From assembly GCA_963803755.1 (NCBI GenBank), contig CAWDNP010000011.1:124001-188000 (forward strand): a stretch of 64,000 bases of DNA, read 5' to 3'. The translations under genes were made by a program, and so were the position numbers. Source of the DNA: CAVUPF01 sp963803755. Lineage in GTDB: Bacteria; Actinomycetota; Thermoleophilia; Solirubrobacterales; 70-9. Below are positions 53,096-59,222 of this stretch, in pieces (the stretch's first letter is position 1; each line of letters begins with the position of its first letter). The notes under the pieces were generated by a model. It did no database searches and was not told the origin of the DNA. It saw only the letters and a program-made list of their open reading frames with translations.

Positions 53096-53178
53096 AATCG
53101 AAGGCGCTGTACGTCTTTGGAGCGAACGTGAATCCAAGGCACTCATCAGCGGCAGCGCTCGGCGCTAAAATCGGGTCG

Positions 53179-53376
53179 GTGGCGACACGTGAACAGCTGC
53201 ACCGTGATGTGGCCGCGCTGAGCGAGCCCCAGGTTCCGAAGGCGCGGATCGTGGTGGTCGAGGAGTCCGACGCCGAGATTGTCGGTGTTCCGGAGTCCTG
53301 GAGGACCTTCGAGGACGGCACGCCGCAACCGGACTGGACGGCGCTGATCCGCGAGGACCGCGACCGCGGGCACTGA
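53179..53376 (+). CDS. Antitoxin of a PIN-type module
   Basis: 65 residues from GTG 53179: VATREQLHRDVAALSEPQVP, ARIVVVEESDAEIVGVPESW, then RTFEDGTPQPDW. Paralogue of 44775-44969, including the upstream GCTAAAATCGGGTCG. It precedes a PIN gene that a palindromic element has interrupted. Confidence 0.72.
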   Translation: MATREQLHRDVAALSEPQVPKARIVVVEESDAEIVGVPESWRTFEDGTPQPDWTALIREDRDRGH

Positions 53377-53378
53377 GC

Positions 53379-53947
53379 TTGCTGGTCGTCGATGCGAGCG
53401 TGGTCGTCCGCGCTTGCGCCAGCAACGGGCTGGAGCTGCTCGGCGACAGTGACCTGCACGCGCCGGCGCTGATGTGGTCGGAGGGGCGCTCCGCGGTCCG
53501 CCGGGCCCACTGGCTCGGCGAAATCGATCGCAAGCGGGCCGACAACGTCCACATGGCGGTCGAACGGTGCGCGGTGGAGCTGCATCCTGGCAACGAGATC
53601 GGGGAGGAGGCGTGGCGGGTGGCCGCTGAGTTCGGCTGGGGTGGGACCCGTCTTGAGACCCCCCGCGCACCCCTGGCGGCGGCGGACACACTTCGCATCG
53701 CGTTGTCCTCGGTCTTGCCTTTGGCACCACCAAAGACTTCGACCTGCGTCCTAGCGACGCTCGGTCCGGCGTCCGCCAGCCGCACACGCGGAGTCTCAAG
53801 ACAGGTCCCGAGACCTACGACGCCGAGTACGTCGCGCTGGCGCGGATGCTCGGCTGCCGGCTGGTTACCCTCGACGGAGGGTTGCGCCGGGGCACCGATC
53901 GACTTGGGTTCGCGGTGACGCCGGCGGAGTTGGTGGGGCTGGACTGA
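53379..53947 (+). pseudogene. PIN-domain toxin interrupted by a palindromic element
   Basis: TTG start at 53379. The first part is a normal PIN start (LLVVDASVVVRACASNGLEL, HAPALMWSEGRSAVRRAHWL). It continues to VAAEFGW at about 53638. The 167-bp element follows. The PIN end then resumes in another frame at 53813: TYDAEYVALARMLGCRLVTL, DGGLRRGTDRLG, stop at 53947. In the uninterrupted gene GW and TYDAEY would be adjacent or nearly so. The frame change means the toxin is inactive as it stands. Confidence 0.85.
53643..53809. repeat. Palindromic element, copy 10, inside the PIN toxin gene
   Basis: A 167 bp element. Ends GGGACCCGTCTTGAGAC and GTCTCAAGACAGGTCCC are inverted repeats with one mismatch. 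The core has GCACCCCTGGCGGCGGCGGA, GTCCTCGGTCTTGC, the hairpin CTTTGG-CACCA-CCAAAG and CTGCGTCCTAGCGACGCTCG. The inner part is almost the same as copy 8 (33758), but the terminal arms are unrelated to it. Confidence 0.85.
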
Positions 53948-53954
53948 AAGGACG

Positions 53955-54060
53955 GGGCGAAGGTGGTCGGTGGTCCGTGGGGCGGGGGCGGGGTACGAAG
54001 CGTTTACCGCGGCACTTAGGGGGTGGCGAGGGTGCGGGCGGATCGGTGGGCGCGAAGGGC
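53955..54060. repeat. Boundary repeat B, copy 6
   Basis: GGGGCGAAGGTGGTCGGTGG, GGGGTACGAAGCGTTTACCG and AGGGTGCGGGCGGATCGG. Directly after the broken PIN gene. Confidence 0.7.
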
Positions 54061-54213
54061 TCGGGTGGTGTCGAATCGGGACCGCGTACGTTCTCGGGGG
54101 TGCAGGCGCTTGGTGCCGGTAGCGTCGCGAGCGGACAGGAGACAACGCCGCGGCTTGGCGCTTGCCGACCCTCCGCGGGCCGGGTACTGCTGAAGGTCCC
54201 CCTGCGATCCCGT

Positions 54214-54233
54214 CCGCTCGACCCTTCGAGCGG
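54214..54233. terminator. Terminator-like hairpin
   Basis: Perfect stem CCGCTCGA-CCCT-TCGAGCGG in the 636-bp gene-free stretch 53948-54583. The same stretch holds two direct repeats of GGTGCGGAT(T/A)TCGGCGGGAGG at about 54315 and 54359. Confidence 0.5.
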
Positions 54234-54507
54234 GGGGCAACTTTACCGCGGGGGGCGGGGTTGGTCAATGAAGGTTTCGGGCGCTGGTGGCGGGGACGGG
54301 GTCGGCGGCGGATGGGTGCGGATTTCGGCGGGAGGTGGTGAGCCAGTGAATCGACTGGTGCGGATATCGGCGGGAGGTTGTCTGCTCAGAGAGGGCTTTC
54401 TGGCTCACACCCACCCGCCAGCGCTACGCCTAGCAACGAGAAACCACGCAACGCCGCACGCGAGTAGGCGCTACCGCCACACCTGCGGCGCCAGGCGCTC
54501 CAGCAGT

Positions 54508-54538
54508 CGAAACGTATTGTCTGCGGATCTGCAATCAT
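54508..54538 (+). promoter_or_regulatory. Conserved upstream element P, copy 1
   Basis: TCGAAACGTATTGTCTGCGG followed by ATCTGCAATCAT. The same sequence recurs upstream of three toxin-antitoxin-like genes (55616, 56453, 57179). Here it is followed by ATGGGCAAG at 54546, which has no gene behind it and runs into the convergent SMP-30 gene. Probably a promoter or operator left from a lost module. Confidence 0.6.
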
Positions 54539-54583
54539 CACAGGCATGGGCAAGCTGCGGGCTACGGAGGCAAGCGCACGGGC

Positions 54584-55495
54584 TCAGGGCAGACCGGCGT
54601 GCGGGGAATCAACGACGGTCGTAAGCAGCACCGCCTCGCTTGCGCTTGCGCGATTTGCCTCCAGAAAATCCGGCGCTGCGCAAAGCAGCAACGTCCGCCC
54701 GTCCTCACCACCGAGCATGCAGGCGAAGATCCCGAGGCCCTCGGGAGCCGGTATCTCATCGACGATCTCACCGCCTTCGGCGATGCGCACGCAGCGGGCG
54801 CCAATCGCATCCGCGGCCCAGATGCAGCCGTCGGCGTCAAGTGCGCAGCCATCAGGAGCGAATTTCAACTGTGGGAACGACTCCGCCATGGGGGCCAACT
54901 CGGGCGTGGGCGCCACCTGCGCCCAGACCCTCCGCTCGCTCACTGAACCGTCGCCGCTAAGGCTGAAGGCCGTATAGCGCGCGCCGGCCGTCTCGCCCAC
55001 GATAAGCGTGTCGCCACCGGGGGTGATCACCGAACCATTCGGAAACCTCATGTCATCGTCCAAAACTACGGCCGTGCCATCGGGATCGACCCGCATCAGC
55101 TTCCCGGGCGCGGGGTCGGCAAAGCTCATCAGATCAAAGCCGAACTCTCCGACGTAGGCGCGGCCCTCTCGGTCCACCACCATGTCGTTTAAGTGGCCCG
55201 CGCAGTGAGCGGAGAGATCCGCGTGAACGGAGACCTCACCGGCTGGGTCACGGCGCAGGATGCGGTGATCCCTCATCGAGACAACAAGCAGCGAGCCGTC
55301 GGGCATCCACCCCAGTCCCGATGGCTGCTGGGGGACCGACAGCACGGGAGCGGTTGAGCCGTCGGGGGCTACCGTCGTAACGGTGTGCTTGTAAAAGTCC
55401 GAGACCCACCACCGATCCTCGTGCCAGCGAGGCCCCTCGAAGAAGGCCCCGCCTTCGAGCAGGGTGGTAAACGCTCGGGCTGCCACAGGCGGCAC
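54584..55495 (-). CDS. SMP-30/gluconolactonase/LRE family protein
   Basis: 303 residues from GTG 55495, with an in-frame GTG at 55486 as alternative. FFEGPRWHEDRWWVSDFYKH carries the conserved EGP metal ligand region. LPQQPSGLGWMPDG-type, AGHLNDMVVDREGRAYVGEF (N-D motif) and RFPNGSVITPGGDTLIVGET (P-N-G) are the standard SMP-30 propeller motifs, and EGLGIFACMLGGEDGRTLLL is near the end. The family are six-bladed metal-dependent lactonases acting on sugar lactones or similar. The substrate cannot be told. It is the only ordinary metabolic-type gene in the toxin-antitoxin array and lies opposite to it. Confidence 0.88.
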   Translation of the reverse strand: MPPVAARAFTTLLEGGAFFEGPRWHEDRWWVSDFYKHTVTTVAPDGSTAPVLSVPQQPSGLGWMPDGSLLVVSMRDHRILRRDPAGEVSVHADLSAHCAGHLNDMVVDREGRAYVGEFGFDLMSFADPAPGKLMRVDPDGTAVVLDDDMRFPNGSVITPGGDTLIVGETAGARYTAFSLSGDGSVSERRVWAQVAPTPELAPMAESFPQLKFAPDGCALDADGCIWAADAIGARCVRIAEGGEIVDEIPAPEGLGIFACMLGGEDGRTLLLCAAPDFLEANRASASEAVLLTTVVDSPHAGLP

Positions 55496-55615
55496 ACTAG
55501 CGGTATTGGCCGTGCCATCCGAGGGGATGAGTGAGGCGCGAACGGATCGGTGGGACCCGAAGGGCGCGGAGGCATTGAGCGCTGACTGCAAAAGAGGCGT
55601 TTTAGGACTGAGCTG

Positions 55616-55647
55616 TCGAAACGTATTGTCTGCGGATCTGCGATCAT
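55616..55647 (+). promoter_or_regulatory. Conserved upstream element P, copy 2
   Basis: TCGAAACGTATTGTCTGCGG then ATCTGCGATCAT, ending 7 bases before the ATG at 55655. Nearly identical to copy 1. Confidence 0.65.
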
Positions 55648-55654
55648 TGCAGGC

Positions 55655-56179
55655 ATGGAGAGACTGCCCCGCGTGACGCTGAGCGGTGAGTTGGAGGGCG
55701 ACTACGTCGTCCTGCTGGAGCACGGCCGCGGGGCGATACGGATCGCGCCAGAGCAGCGCGATCCGTTGCCGACCGTCGTCGCCATGAAGCAAACGAGCAG
55801 CGTCGCGCCGGCACAGTGGGAGGGAGAGCTGAGCGACGGGCGGGTGCTCTACGCCCACTACCGGCGCGGAGAACTAAACGTCGGAATCGGCAAAGACAAA
55901 GACGAGGCGATCGCCAACAGCTTCCCGGGGAAAACGCTGCTCAGCAAGTACCTGGGCGGCGAGCTCGACGGGGCGATGGACTTCGAGGACCTACGGGCAC
56001 AGCTCTACGGGCTGCTGGACTTTCCCGAGGGGCTGGTGGTAGAGGGGAAACGCAAGTCGGGGTGGGCGGTGAAGGAAGCGCTGCGGAAGCACCCTCCCGA
56101 CGCCGAGTGGGCCGGCGAGTTGCGGGAGCTGCGGGAATACGTCGGCCGCGGCGATCGCCCTCACAACGACAACCCATGA
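55655..56179 (+). CDS. Hypothetical protein of a two-gene module
   Basis: 174 residues from ATG 55655. No family recognised. LEGDYVVLLEHGRGAIRIAP, LSDGRVLYAHYRRGELNVGI and DFEDLRAQLYGLLDFPEGLV are its main features. It has no signal peptide or membrane segment and is mixed charged. The stop overlaps the next gene (ATGA). The next gene has an antitoxin-like C-terminus, so this protein may be the toxin partner (inference). It has the conserved element P directly upstream. Confidence 0.7.
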   Translation: MERLPRVTLSGELEGDYVVLLEHGRGAIRIAPEQRDPLPTVVAMKQTSSVAPAQWEGELSDGRVLYAHYRRGELNVGIGKDKDEAIANSFPGKTLLSKYLGGELDGAMDFEDLRAQLYGLLDFPEGLVVEGKRKSGWAVKEALRKHPPDAEWAGELRELREYVGRGDRPHNDNP

Positions 56180-56382
56180 CCAAACGCCCCGAAACACCAA
56201 AGCTCAGCATCCGCACGCCCGGCGGGCAAGGCCAGAAGGCGTCGGTCCCGCCCTCTCCACGCCGCTCGACCGGCGATGCCGCCGCCATCCTGCACGACAG
56301 CGACCTGCTTGGGCAGGATTGGGCACGCGTGGGCTTCGAGCAGCTACGGCGCGGCGAAACGATCCCGCTCGACAAACTCTAA
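56176..56382 (+). CDS. Small antitoxin-like protein
   Basis: 68 residues from ATG 56176, overlapping the previous stop. Basic, Pro-rich N-terminus (MTKRPETPKLSIRTPGGQGQ) and C-terminal ILHDSDLLGQDWARVGFEQL then RRGETIPL. The latter is closely similar to the C-terminus of the HTH antitoxin at 49375-49854, where it lacks no residues of the motif. It is therefore probably a toxin-neutralising segment without a DNA-binding domain. Confidence 0.65.
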   Translation: MTKRPETPKLSIRTPGGQGQKASVPPSPRRSTGDAAAILHDSDLLGQDWARVGFEQLRRGETIPLDKL

Positions 56383-56385
56383 GAA

Positions 56386-56441
56386 GAGCCCCAGCCGCGT
56401 CATCCCGGTATCCCAAGGGAGAGAGGCGAGCTGGGGCGTTC
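56386..56441. terminator. Hairpin-forming sequence shared with 18609-18660
   Basis: GCCCCAGC (56391) pairs with GCTGGGGC (56430) across about 30 bases, immediately after the stop at 56382. The same sequence, with a weaker stem, occurs beside the Abi gene 38 kb away. Confidence 0.5.
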
Positions 56442-56452
56442 GGGGTGAGGGT

Positions 56453-56485
56453 AGCGGAATGTATTGTCTGCGAGTCCGCAATCAT
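56453..56485 (+). promoter_or_regulatory. Conserved upstream element P, copy 3
   Basis: GCGGAATGTATTGTCTGCGA then GTCCGCAATCAT, about 66 bases before the AbrB-like antitoxin start. Diverged from copies 1 and 2 in the middle but TATTGTCTGCG and GCAATCAT are kept. Confidence 0.55.
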
Positions 56486-56551
56486 TGAGCGTGGACGGAC
56501 TGCTCCGGATAGCCCTTGCGGCATCGCCGCATTACTGCTAAACTGCAATGC

Positions 56552-56842
56552 ATGGCTGAGCACGTTTACGTCGCCGTCCAGAAGCGGGGGGTGATCAGCC
56601 TTCCCTCCGAGCTGCGTCGGCGCCATCGTCCCGATCAGCCGGGGGCTCAGGTCGAGGTCTCCGAGCGCCCCGATGGGGTAATCGAGCTGCGCCCTCATAT
56701 CGCAATTCCTGCCGACCAGGCGTGGTTCTGGACGGAGGAGTGGCAGCAGGGCGAACGCGAAGTCGAGGAGGACATCGCTGCCGGTCGTGTGAAGCGCTTC
56801 GATAGCGCCGAGGAGCTTTTCGAAGACCTCGACGACGAGTGA
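56552..56842 (+). CDS. AbrB/SpoVT-family antitoxin
   Basis: 96 residues from ATG 56552. VYVAVQKRGVISLPSELRRR and QPGAQVEVSERPDGVIELRP form the swapped-hairpin AbrB DNA-binding domain (V...GRI-LP...R...G..V). The acidic C-terminal half (EEWQQGEREVEEDIAAGRVK, RFDSAEELFEDLDDE) is the toxin-binding part. It overlaps the toxin gene by four bases (GTGA) and probably represses its own operon. Confidence 0.85.
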   Translation: MAEHVYVAVQKRGVISLPSELRRRHRPDQPGAQVEVSERPDGVIELRPHIAIPADQAWFWTEEWQQGEREVEEDIAAGRVKRFDSAEELFEDLDDE

Positions 56843-57150
56843 AGTACGAGCGCGCAGATACCTTCAAGCGTGACTACAAGCGCTTGCCCAAGCAACATCG
56901 CGAGAAGTTTCGCGAGAAGGCCACCACACAGTTTCACGACGCGGCCGAGAAGGCCGCGAAGGGTGAGGACAATCCCTGGCCCCCCGGCATGCGCGTCAAA
57001 GCCGTCCAGAGAACCAAGGACATCTGGGAGATGACCTGGAGCTTCACCGACCCCGACGGGCGCGCCACCTGGGAGTGGGTCGAGATCGAAGGCGAAACCG
57101 GCATACGGTGGCGCCGCGTCGGCTCCCACACCATCTTCGCCGTCCCATGA
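56839..57150 (+). CDS. RelE-family toxin
   Basis: 103 residues from GTG 56839. VKYERADTFKRDYKRLPKQH, FHDAAEKAAKGEDNPWPPGM, RVKAVQRTKDIWEMTWSFTD, then IRWRRVGSHTIFAVP. The RVK..Q.....WEM.W......A.W and WRRVGSH end fits RelE/YoeB-like toxins with a C-terminal His. Predicted ribosome-dependent mRNA nuclease, neutralised by the AbrB-like partner. Confidence 0.85.
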   Translation: MKYERADTFKRDYKRLPKQHREKFREKATTQFHDAAEKAAKGEDNPWPPGMRVKAVQRTKDIWEMTWSFTDPDGRATWEWVEIEGETGIRWRRVGSHTIFAVP

Positions 57151-57178
57151 GAACCGTCTCAAGGCAGAATCCGAGCTG

Positions 57179-57210
57179 GCGAAACTTATTGTCTGTGGGT
57201 TTGCAATCAT
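57179..57210 (+). promoter_or_regulatory. Conserved upstream element P, copy 4
   Basis: GCGAAACTTATTGTCTGTGG then GTTTGCAATCAT, 27 bases before the HicB-like start at 57238. Confidence 0.6.
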
Positions 57211-57237
57211 CGGGACATAGTCATGCAGGAGAGCGCC

Positions 57238-57555
57238 ATGGAGCGGCTGAGGCTGATCATCGTCTACGAGCCCGACGAGGAGTGGGTGATGGCGTCGATC
57301 CCCGCTGTGCCTGGAGTGCTCAGCCAGGGACGCACGCGCGAGGAGGCGCGGATCAACGTCCTCGACGCTCTGGCCGAGATGATCGACCTGCGCGAGGACG
57401 AATATGAGCCGAGCACAGCGGCAATCGACCGCGAAACGCTGCTGATCGGGCTCGACGTGAGGACGAGCGAGGGCGGGGACCAAGGTGTGGGACGCGATCC
57501 GTGGACGGACCCCGATCCTGGAGAGGCTGTCTTGTGGCCCCCCGCGCACGCCTGA
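57238..57555 (+). CDS. HicB-like antitoxin
   Basis: From ATG 57238 with AGGAG 8 bases upstream. MERLRLIIVYEPDEEWVMAS, IPAVPGVLSQGRTREEARIN, VLDALAEMIDLREDEYEP: the partial RNase-H-like HicB fold (Y....W.A..P..PG..S.G.T.EEA..N...AL). The C-terminal end (DPGEAVLWPPAHA) is encoded by the palindromic element at 57527, so the native end may differ. No HicA gene is directly downstream. Confidence 0.75.
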   Translation: MERLRLIIVYEPDEEWVMASIPAVPGVLSQGRTREEARINVLDALAEMIDLREDEYEPSTAAIDRETLLIGLDVRTSEGGDQGVGRDPWTDPDPGEAVLWPPAHA

Positions 57556-57915
57556 CGGCGGCGGACACACTTCGCCTCGCGGCGTCCTCGGCCTTGCACT
57601 TGGCACCACCAAGCACTGCGGCCTGCGTCCTTGCGAGGCTCGGTCCGGCGCTCCTCAGTCGCACACGCTGGGCCACAAGGCAGCCTCTAACCTGGCGACT
57701 TCGACGATTACCTGGCGACCATCGACCCGCGCGACATCCAGTTCCACGAAGGGAACCCCGATGCCGAGGTGATCGTCCTGCCCGGGATGGACACCGACGA
57801 CGTGAGGCGGTTGGCGGAGTTGGCCGTGGAGCGGGGCAAAAGCATCCGTGAGGTTTTCGCGGAACTGGACCTCATGGACCTGAAGAAACTGCGAGAGGGG
57901 CGCGGGGAGGGGTAG
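57485..57915 (+). pseudogene. Gene interrupted by a palindromic element
   Basis: The upstream part from GTG 57485 reads VWDAIRGRTPILERL and then enters the element. After it the frame from 57694 reads GDFDDYLATIDPRDIQFHEG, NPDAEVIVLPGMDTDDVRRL, AELAVERGKSIREVFAELDL, stop at 57915. An in-frame TAA lies just before 57691, so the tail has no start. No family recognised. It may have been the partner of the HicB-like gene. Whether the two fragments belong to one gene is inferred from position only. Confidence 0.55.
57527..57683. repeat. Palindromic element, copy 11
   Basis: A 157 bp element. Ends CTGTCTTGTGGCCC and GGGCCACAAGGCAG are inverted with one mismatch. The inner part has GCACGCCTGACGGCGGCGGA, GCGTCCTCGGCCTTGC, CACTTGGCACCACCAAGCAC and CTGCGTCCTTGCGAGGCTCG. 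Confidence 0.85.
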
Positions 57916-57943
57916 GCGCTTCGGGGCCATGTACCGTTTGAGC

Positions 57944-58123
57944 GTGACTTCGGCCAAACGAATCGGCAACTGGACGCCCGACGGGAAAGTGGAGCGGGCA
58001 ATTGCGCGGCGGGAATACCGCGAGCTGACGCCGGCACAACGAATGGAACAAGTCTTCCAGCTGTCTCGATTCATGTCCCAAGTCGCCGACGCAGGCCGGC
58101 GACAGCGCGAGCGCAGTGGCTGA
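57944..58123 (+). CDS. Small protein paired with nucleotidyltransferase toxin
   Basis: 59 residues from GTG 57944: VTSAKRIGNWTPDGKVERAI, ARREYRELTPAQRMEQVFQL, SRFMSQVADAGRRQRERSG. Helical and basic. It overlaps the next gene by 8 bases. Antitoxin role inferred from the pairing. Confidence 0.65.
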   Translation: MTSAKRIGNWTPDGKVERAIARREYRELTPAQRMEQVFQLSRFMSQVADAGRRQRERSG

Positions 58124-58607
58124 GCTCGACATTCCAGGAATCCTCGCCGAGCTGATCGCGGGTGACGTCGAGTTCCTTTTGATTGGCGGGGTTGCAGTCG
58201 GCTATCACGGCCATATCCGGGCAACCAAGGACGTAGACGTCGTTCCCGCCCCCGATCATGCCAACCTGAAGAAGCTGGCCCAAGTGCTTGAGCGGCTGGA
58301 CGCTGAAGTCGAAGGCACTGGCGATTTCGACAGGGGTGAGCTACCCAACCCGCTTGATCCGACAGTGCTCGAGCTGGGCGGCAACTGGATTCTGCTGACC
58401 CGGTTGGGCAGACTCGACATCATGCAATGGATCGGGGACGACGCGCTCTGGGAGAAGCTGTCGCCGGCATCGATAAAAGACGAGGTCGTCGGGCTTCCGA
58501 TCAGAGTCGTCGGCTACGACGACCTCGTCGAACTCAAGGAACTCGCAAGTCGGGGGCAAGACCTCGAAGACCTAAAGAAACTGCGAGAGAGGCGCGGCGA
58601 GGAGTAG
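58116..58607 (+). CDS. Nucleotidyltransferase-fold protein, probable toxin
   Basis: 163 residues from GTG 58116. FLLIGGVAVGYHGHIRATKD followed by VDVVPAPDHANLKKLAQ has the GG...R-x-T-x-D-x-D signature of minimal nucleotidyltransferases (DUF6036/AbiEii-type). LPIRVVGYDDLVELKELASR and DLEDLKKLRERR are the usual C-terminal helices. Related proteins act as toxins by adding nucleotides to tRNA or other RNAs; that activity here is inferred. Confidence 0.8.
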   Translation: MAELDIPGILAELIAGDVEFLLIGGVAVGYHGHIRATKDVDVVPAPDHANLKKLAQVLERLDAEVEGTGDFDRGELPNPLDPTVLELGGNWILLTRLGRLDIMQWIGDDALWEKLSPASIKDEVVGLPIRVVGYDDLVELKELASRGQDLEDLKKLRERRGEE

Positions 58608-58792
58608 GGGAGATTACGTCTCGATGGCGGAGCTGGACACCCTTCTCCGCCATGGAGTGTCGAGGGCAGCGGAAGGGTCGAGTTATGCGCGAATGTGTCG
58701 CATTGATCGCTGTTCTTTGAGTTTTCGGTATTGCTTCCTGCCCAGTCCGGCATAGCCTGGCGCCTCCAGTCCACTGACCCGGGAGGAAGCCA

Positions 58793-59067
58793 GTGATCAA
58801 GAAGCGAGTCGCGTGCGTGGTTGCCGCTGTTGCGATCGGCGCAGTCGGCCTGGTTGGAGGGGCTCGGCGAAGCAACCCATCGCTCAGGCCTCGAAGTACT
58901 GCTCGGCTTATGCCGAAGAACACTACGGCGATCGCAACGCGCAGACGCCAGAAGGCGTCAAATGCCTTGGATCGGGCGAGTGGTGCTCGCACCGGCCGGG
59001 GTATGCGCGCGCGTACAAGCACGCTGGGTTTCGGTGCGATGGGGATGGAAGGTTGGTTCGGCGTTGA
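58793..59067 (+). pseudogene. Small secreted Cys-containing protein, apparently frameshifted
   Basis: GTG 58793 with GGGAGG 6 bases upstream begins a signal peptide (VIKKRVACVVAAVAIGAVGL). In the next frame the mature part reads AKQPIAQASKYCSAYAEEHY, GDRNAQTPEGVKCLGSGEWC, then SHRPGYARAYKHAGFRCDGD. Three cysteines are visible plus one just before the end. The frame changes at about 58855-58870. No family name can be given. A one-base correction would give a protein of about 90 residues. Confidence 0.6.
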
Positions 59068-59222
59068 GCTCGTTCACAAGCGCTCTGTTACATCCTGATT
59101 TTGGCAGTGGGCTAGTCGGCCAGCAGGACACAGCGCGCGAGATTCGACCAGCTCAGGATCACGGAGGTCTGACAAGCCGCCGTAGGGGCGACTAAAGTGC
59201 CTGCGTACAATCCTCAGCAGAG

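Noticed and set aside
54546..54977. Plus-strand gene after element P copy 1
   Set aside because: The frame is antisense to the SMP-30 gene. Only the ATG and a few codons lie outside it, so it is read as the relic of a lost gene.
3639..57683. CRISPR array or tandem repeat interpretation of the palindromic elements
   Set aside because: Copies are kilobases apart, 130-250 bp long, and lack regular spacers or cas genes.
43500..58607. Integron cassette array
   Set aside because: The boundary repeats lack clear paired RYYYAAC/GTTRRRY sites and no integrase gene is in the window. Kept only as an analogy.
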